Source of the DNA: Planctomycetota bacterium
GTDB taxonomy: Bacteria; Planctomycetota; PLA2; JAEUHO01
Length of the DNA: 9,490 bases
Direction of reading: 5' to 3'
NCBI GenBank assembly: GCA_024639415.1
Contig: JAHEIK010000119.1
Coordinates: forward strand, 1-9,490
This document shows positions 5,661 through 9,490 of the stretch, one piece after another (position 1 is the first letter of the stretch; every line of letters begins with the position of its first letter). Below the pieces are notes generated by a model. That model was not told where the DNA came from and did no database searches. It saw only the letters and a program-made list of their open reading frames with translations. Position numbers and translations under genes: made by a program.

Positions 5661-8600
5661 ATGCTCGATCGCATCATCGCCTTCTCGCTGCGCAACCGTG
5701 TGCTGGTCTGCATTACGGCCCTGCTCGTCGCGGGTGCCGGCATCGTCACGGCAGACCGCCTGCCGATCGACGTTCTGCCGGACCTCAACCGCCCCACGGT
5801 CACCGTGCTGACCGAGGCGCACGAGTACCCGCCTGAAGACGTAGAGCGCTTCATCACCCACTACATCGAGCAGGCCGTCAACGGCGCGACCGGCGTGATG
5901 CGGGTGCGCTCGAGCTCGGGCATGGGCCTCTCCGTCGTGTGGGTCGAGTTCGACTGGAGCACAGACATCTACCGCAACCGGCAGATCGTCCAGGAGAAGC
6001 TGCAGCAGGCCGCCGTCCACCTGCCCAAGGGTGTCGTGCCGCACATGGCGCCCATCAGCAGCATCATGGGCCAGATCCAGCACATCGGCGTGCGCAGCCG
6101 CAGCGGCAAGACGCCGCCGACGGCGATCCGCGCGTTGATCGACCAGACCATGAAGCTGCGGCTGCTCTCCATCTCGGGCGTGGCTCAGGTCGTGTCGACG
6201 GGCGGCGCGCCCCAGCAGCTCCAGGCCATCGTGAGCGCGGACAAGCTACGCGCGCACGACGTCACGTTGAACGAGGTTGCGGACGCTATCCGCAACGCGA
6301 ACCTGAGCGCCTCCGGAGGCTTCCTCAACGTCGGCTCCAAGGGCCCGCTGGTCTCGGTCACCGGCCTGGTGGAAGGCGCCGAGGACCTCGGTCGCGCCGT
6401 CGTGCGCGACGACGCGGCCCGCCCCGTGCTGCTGCGCGACGTCGCCGAGATCCGCTTCGGCCCCTCGGCGATCCGCACGGGATCGGCGGGAATCAACGCC
6501 GGGCCGGGCGTCATCCTCACGGTGGGCAAGCAGCCGGATGTCGACACCGTGGATCTCACGCGCCGGATCGAGGCGGAACTGGCGGACATCCAGCGCTCGC
6601 TGCCCGAAGACCTCGAGATCGTGCCCGCGCTCTACCGGCAGGCCGACTTCATCGAGCGCGCCGTAGCGAACGTCGCCGAGGCGGTGCGCGACGGCGGCAT
6701 CCTCGTCGTCATCATCCTGTTCCTGTTCCTGCTGAACTTCCGCACGACGATCATCACGCTCACGGCCATCCCCCTCTCGATTGCCGTGACAGCGCTCTTC
6801 TTCGCGCTCTTCGAGATCTCGATCAACACGATGACGCTGGGAGGGCTTGCCGTAGCGATCGGCGCGCTCGTGGACGATGCGATCGTCGACGTGGAGAACG
6901 TCTTCCGCCGACTGAAGCAGAACGCCACCGCCAAGGTGCAGCGCAATCCGCTCGCGGTGGTGTTCATGGCTTCGAGCGAGGTGCGCGGCCCCATCCTCAT
7001 CGGCACGCTTGTCGTCGCCGCGGTCTACATCCCGCTCTTCGCCCTGTCGGGCATGGAAGGCCGGCTGTTCACGCCGATCGGCGTCGCCTACATCGTCAGC
7101 ATCATGGCGTCGCTCGTCGTGGCCCTGACGCTGACCCCCGTACTCTGCTACTACCTGCTGCCCAAGTCGGCAGCCCTCGGGAAGGCGCAGGACGGATGGC
7201 TCGTACGCCACCTCAAGGGCGGCGCCTCGCTGCTCATCCGCGTCAGCCTGCGGCACACGCACGCCATCGTCGGCATCACCGGCGCGCTCGTGCTAGTCGC
7301 CCTCGCCCTGCTGGGCACGCGTGGCACCGAGTTCCTCCCGCCCTTCAATGAGGGCACGGCGCTCGTGAACTTGATCCTTCCGCCGGGCACGAACATCGAG
7401 ACCTCGGATGCGTTCGGGCAGCGACTCGAGAAGCTGATTCACGAGGTGCCGGGTGTCGCGCAGTTCAGCCGGCAGACAGGGCGCGCGGAAGGTGACGAGC
7501 ACGCGCACGGCGTGAACTTCACCCTGGTGCTCATCTCATTCGACCCGGCATCGGGACGCACGCGCGAAGAGGTGATCCACGAGATCCGCGAGCGGATCAC
7601 CGCGGAGTTCCCGGGCGTCGCGAGCTCGACCGAGCAGCCACTGGCCCACACCCTGTCGCACATGCTCTCGGGCGTCAACGCACAGGTGGCGGTCAAGATC
7701 TTCGGGCCCGACCTGGCCCAGCTGCGCGTGATCGCGAAGCAGGTCGAGAGCGCTCTGAAGCCCGTACCGGGTGTGACGGACCTGATCCGCGAGCCGCAGA
7801 TCCTCGTCGAGCGGGTCGAGGTGAAGCCTCGGCGCCGGGATCTTGCCCGTCAGGGCCTCACCGTCCACGACGTGGCCGAGACCGTCGAACTCGCCATGGA
7901 GGGCGAGGTCATCTCTCGCCTCAACCAGGGCCAGTTCTTCTACCCGATCGTTGTCCGCCTCGCAGCCGACGACCGGGCGAGCCTGCAGAGCCTGCGCGAG
8001 CTGATGATCCGCACCCATCGCAACGAGCTGCTCGCCCTGGCAGACGTGGCCGACGTGCGCATGGGGCTCACGTCGAACAACGTGAACCGCGAGAACGTCT
8101 CGCGGCGCATGGTCGTATCCCACAACGTCGAAGGGCGCTCGCTGGGCGAGGTGGTAGGCGACGTGGACCGGGCGCTGGACCGCGTACGTGAGGGCATGCC
8201 CCCTGGCTACTCGATCCGCATCAGCGGCCAGTTCGAAGCCCAGGAGGAGGCGACGCGCGTCATCATCGTCCTCTCCGCGCTCTCGCTGCTGGTGATGTTC
8301 CTCGTGCTGTTCGCCCACTTCCGGAGCGTCAACCTCGCGGCGCAGGTGCTACTGAACATCCCGGCCGCCTTCCTGGGCGCCGTCACGATGATCGTCCTGA
8401 CCGGCCAGACCCTGTCCATCGCCACGCTCGTGGGCCTGGTGGCGCTCGGAGGCATCGCGTCACGCAACGGCATCCTGCTGATCGACCACTACCTGCACCT
8501 GATGCGCGAGGAGGGCATGCCCTTCGGCGACGCGATGATCCTGCAGGCGGGGCGCGAACGCATCGTGCCCGTGTTGATGACCACCCTGACGAGCGGCATC

Positions 8601-8849
8601 GCGCTGCTTCCGCTCGTGCTCGCCCCCGGGCAGCCGGGCCGCGAACTGCTCTACCCCGTCGGCACGGCCATCGTCGGCGGACTGATCACGAGCACGCTCC
8701 TGGACGTGTTGCTCACGCCCGGCGTGTTCAAGCTCTTCGGCCGCAAGGCGGCCGAGGCCCACCTGGAACGCCACGACCCCAGTCGGATCGAAAGCGCCAA
8801 GCGTGCGCTCGAGTTTGACGATCCCAGCCCCGAGGAGGACCCCTCATGA
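5661..8849 (+). CDS. czcA: CzcA-family heavy-metal efflux RND transporter
   Basis: A 1062-residue inner-membrane proton/metal antiporter, the motor of the tripartite exporter. Layout: TM1 (about 12-32), first periplasmic porter region, TM block about 345-510, second porter region, C-terminal TM block about 865-1035. Family marks include RLPIDVLPDLNRPTV near 32-46, FLLNFRTT in TM2, D405-D406-A-I-V-D-V-E412-N413 in TM4, SRNGILLIDHY from 934 and ELLYPVGTAIVGGL in the last helices. D405 aligns with D408 of CzcA and D405 of CusA (essential in both families), while the CzcA D402 position is Ala399 here. The VDDAIVDVEN form fits, from memory, the poorly characterised HME3 group rather than the Zn/Co/Cd (HME1) or Cu/Ag (HME4) groups. 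A loop DEHAHG (612-617) lies in the second porter region. GGAG (5651-5654) lies 6 nt before the ATG. The czcA symbol is a family name; the substrate is not proven. Confidence 0.96.
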   Translation: MLDRIIAFSLRNRVLVCITALLVAGAGIVTADRLPIDVLPDLNRPTVTVLTEAHEYPPEDVERFITHYIEQAVNGATGVMRVRSSSGMGLSVVWVEFDWSTDIYRNRQIVQEKLQQAAVHLPKGVVPHMAPISSIMGQIQHIGVRSRSGKTPPTAIRALIDQTMKLRLLSISGVAQVVSTGGAPQQLQAIVSADKLRAHDVTLNEVADAIRNANLSASGGFLNVGSKGPLVSVTGLVEGAEDLGRAVVRDDAARPVLLRDVAEIRFGPSAIRTGSAGINAGPGVILTVGKQPDVDTVDLTRRIEAELADIQRSLPEDLEIVPALYRQADFIERAVANVAEAVRDGGILVVIILFLFLLNFRTTIITLTAIPLSIAVTALFFALFEISINTMTLGGLAVAIGALVDDAIVDVENVFRRLKQNATAKVQRNPLAVVFMASSEVRGPILIGTLVVAAVYIPLFALSGMEGRLFTPIGVAYIVSIMASLVVALTLTPVLCYYLLPKSAALGKAQDGWLVRHLKGGASLLIRVSLRHTHAIVGITGALVLVALALLGTRGTEFLPPFNEGTALVNLILPPGTNIETSDAFGQRLEKLIHEVPGVAQFSRQTGRAEGDEHAHGVNFTLVLISFDPASGRTREEVIHEIRERITAEFPGVASSTEQPLAHTLSHMLSGVNAQVAVKIFGPDLAQLRVIAKQVESALKPVPGVTDLIREPQILVERVEVKPRRRDLARQGLTVHDVAETVELAMEGEVISRLNQGQFFYPIVVRLAADDRASLQSLRELMIRTHRNELLALADVADVRMGLTSNNVNRENVSRRMVVSHNVEGRSLGEVVGDVDRALDRVREGMPPGYSIRISGQFEAQEEATRVIIVLSALSLLVMFLVLFAHFRSVNLAAQVLLNIPAAFLGAVTMIVLTGQTLSIATLVGLVALGGIASRNGILLIDHYLHLMREEGMPFGDAMILQAGRERIVPVLMTTLTSGIALLPLVLAPGQPGRELLYPVGTAIVGGLITSTLLDVLLTPGVFKLFGRKAAEAHLERHDPSRIESAKRALEFDDPSPEEDPS
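8832..8838 (+). promoter_or_regulatory. Strong ribosome binding site of the His-rich lipoprotein gene
   Basis: GAGGAGG lies 7 nt before ATG 8846, inside the last codons of the pump gene. It supports the 4-nt overlap start (ATGA) and translational coupling. Confidence 0.85.
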
Positions 8850-9490
8850 TTCATGCGCTACGCCACCTGACCCGTCTGTTCCCGATGTTCCTGCTCTGCG
8901 TGGCCCTGGCCGCCTGCGGCGGCGACAAGCCCTCAGGCGAGGGCGAGCACGCCGACCACGATGAGCACGAAGACGGCGAGCACGATCACCCCGCGCCGAA
9001 CGGCGGCAAGATCGTCACGTCGAGTGATCACGCCATGCACTTCGAGATCCTGCACGACGACGGCGCGGGCCTCGTGAAGCTCTGGCTCTACGACGGCGAC
9101 GTGAAGCCCGTCACCACGTCCGAGATCCCGGTCATCAACATCCCGCTCGACTCGGGCCCCGTGCAGGTCAAGGGCCAGGCCATGGGCGGCGCGAAGGCGG
9201 CGACGGAGTGGCACTTCTCGCACAAGGCCCTCACGGGGCACGTGCACGGCGCCCGCATCCGCGTCCTGGCCATGGATCGCAGCTACATGGTGGACCTGCC
9301 CGACGACCACGATGGGCATGACGACCATGAGGGTCACGAACATGAAGGGGATGAGCACGGCCACGACCACGACGCCGATGGTGACGACCACAAGGGTCAC
9401 GAGCACGACGACCATGAGGGTCACGCACACGACGATCACGGCGACCATGCCCACGGGGACGAGGGTCCCCACCACGGCCTCGTACAGCCC
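8846..9490 (+). CDS. His-rich periplasmic lipoprotein, 3' end cut off
   Basis: The window holds 215 codons with no stop, so the C-terminus is missing. Residues 1-24 are a lipoprotein signal peptide with lipobox LAAC and Cys24, followed by GGDK. Residues about 33-50 are a first Asp/Glu/His run. Residues about 53-152 form a compact, beta-rich-looking domain beginning NGGKIVTSSDHAMHFEIL and containing KLWLYDGDVKPV and WHFSHKALTGHVHG. I do not recognise it as a named domain, though the pattern recalls His-tagged N-terminal parts of some metal-efflux adaptors. From 153 on, the chain is almost entirely Asp, His, Glu and Gly in repeats of DDH(E/K)GH(E/A)H. It overlaps the pump gene by ATGA and so should be made with it. 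A periplasmic metal buffer or metal donor for the pump is inferred. The second lysine/cysteine-poor repeat region argues for soft, multi-site binding rather than one defined site. Confidence 0.85.
   Translation, partial: MIHALRHLTRLFPMFLLCVALAACGGDKPSGEGEHADHDEHEDGEHDHPAPNGGKIVTSSDHAMHFEILHDDGAGLVKLWLYDGDVKPVTTSEIPVINIPLDSGPVQVKGQAMGGAKAATEWHFSHKALTGHVHGARIRVLAMDRSYMVDLPDDHDGHDDHEGHEHEGDEHGHDHDADGDDHKGHEHDDHEGHAHDDHGDHAHGDEGPHHGLVQP
9302..9454 (+). repeat. In-gene repeat coding Asp/His octapeptides (24-nt period)
   Basis: Within the lipoprotein gene, the octapeptide pattern DDHxGHxH is encoded at 9320-9343 (DDHEGHEH), 9383-9406 (DDHKGHEH), 9407-9430 (DDHEGHAH) and 9431-9454 (DDHGDHAH). A shortened form, DDHDGH, is at 9302-9319. 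The last three are strictly tandem at 24 nt. The DNA is also similar (GACGACCA...GGGTCAC recurs), so the tail grew by duplication rather than only by amino-acid bias. Confidence 0.85.

Noticed and set aside
6246..7262. - strand open frame of 338 codons inside the pump gene
   Set aside because: It is antisense to conserved RND motifs, with a highly charged product lacking any motif.
8933..9475. - strand Val-rich open frame resembling a membrane protein
   Set aside because: The Val runs come from reading the GAC, CAC and GAT codons of the Asp/His repeats backwards. The + strand gene has a lipobox, a strong ribosome site and operon overlap.

Overview
The window is a GC-rich stretch of bacterial DNA (roughly two thirds G+C by eye) in which every convincing gene lies on the + strand. 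The codon use (strong G/C at third positions), the envelope-directed proteins and above all a secreted HEAT-like plus von Willebrand A protein of a type I associate with Planctomycetota suggest an uncultured planctomycete-like, double-membrane bacterium. This assignment is an inference, not proof.

Layout: 1-323 is non-coding. It holds a 2.7-copy tandem repeat of a 55-bp unit, a short run of three CTCTGCG words and an imperfect two-tier hairpin. 324-2018 encodes the secreted VWA protein. After a 76-nt gap with a hairpin, five genes follow at close spacing: a small exported His/Cys-rich protein (2095-2577), a TolC/CzcC-type outer-membrane efflux lipoprotein with a TTG start (2632-4008), a periplasmic adaptor (4008-5648), a CzcA-type heavy-metal RND pump (5661-8849) and a His-rich lipoprotein cut by the window end (8846-9490). 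Junctions in the last four are a 1-nt overlap (TGATG), a 12-nt gap and a 4-nt overlap (ATGA), which is strong evidence for one operon. The small His-rich gene, 54 nt upstream of the efflux genes, probably belongs to it.

How the genes work together: the RND pump, adaptor and outer-membrane channel should form a tripartite exporter moving heavy-metal cations from periplasm or cytoplasm to the outside, driven by the proton gradient. The unusual part is the amount of histidine placed around the pump: the leading small protein, the adaptor C-terminus, a DEHAHG loop in the pump and long Asp/His repeats in the trailing lipoprotein. I infer that the two flanking proteins buffer or hand over divalent metal (Zn, Co, Ni or Cd are the natural candidates) in the periplasm. 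No metal regulator is visible in the window. The adaptor also carries about 100 residues of extra helical sequence that ordinary CzcB-type adaptors do not have.
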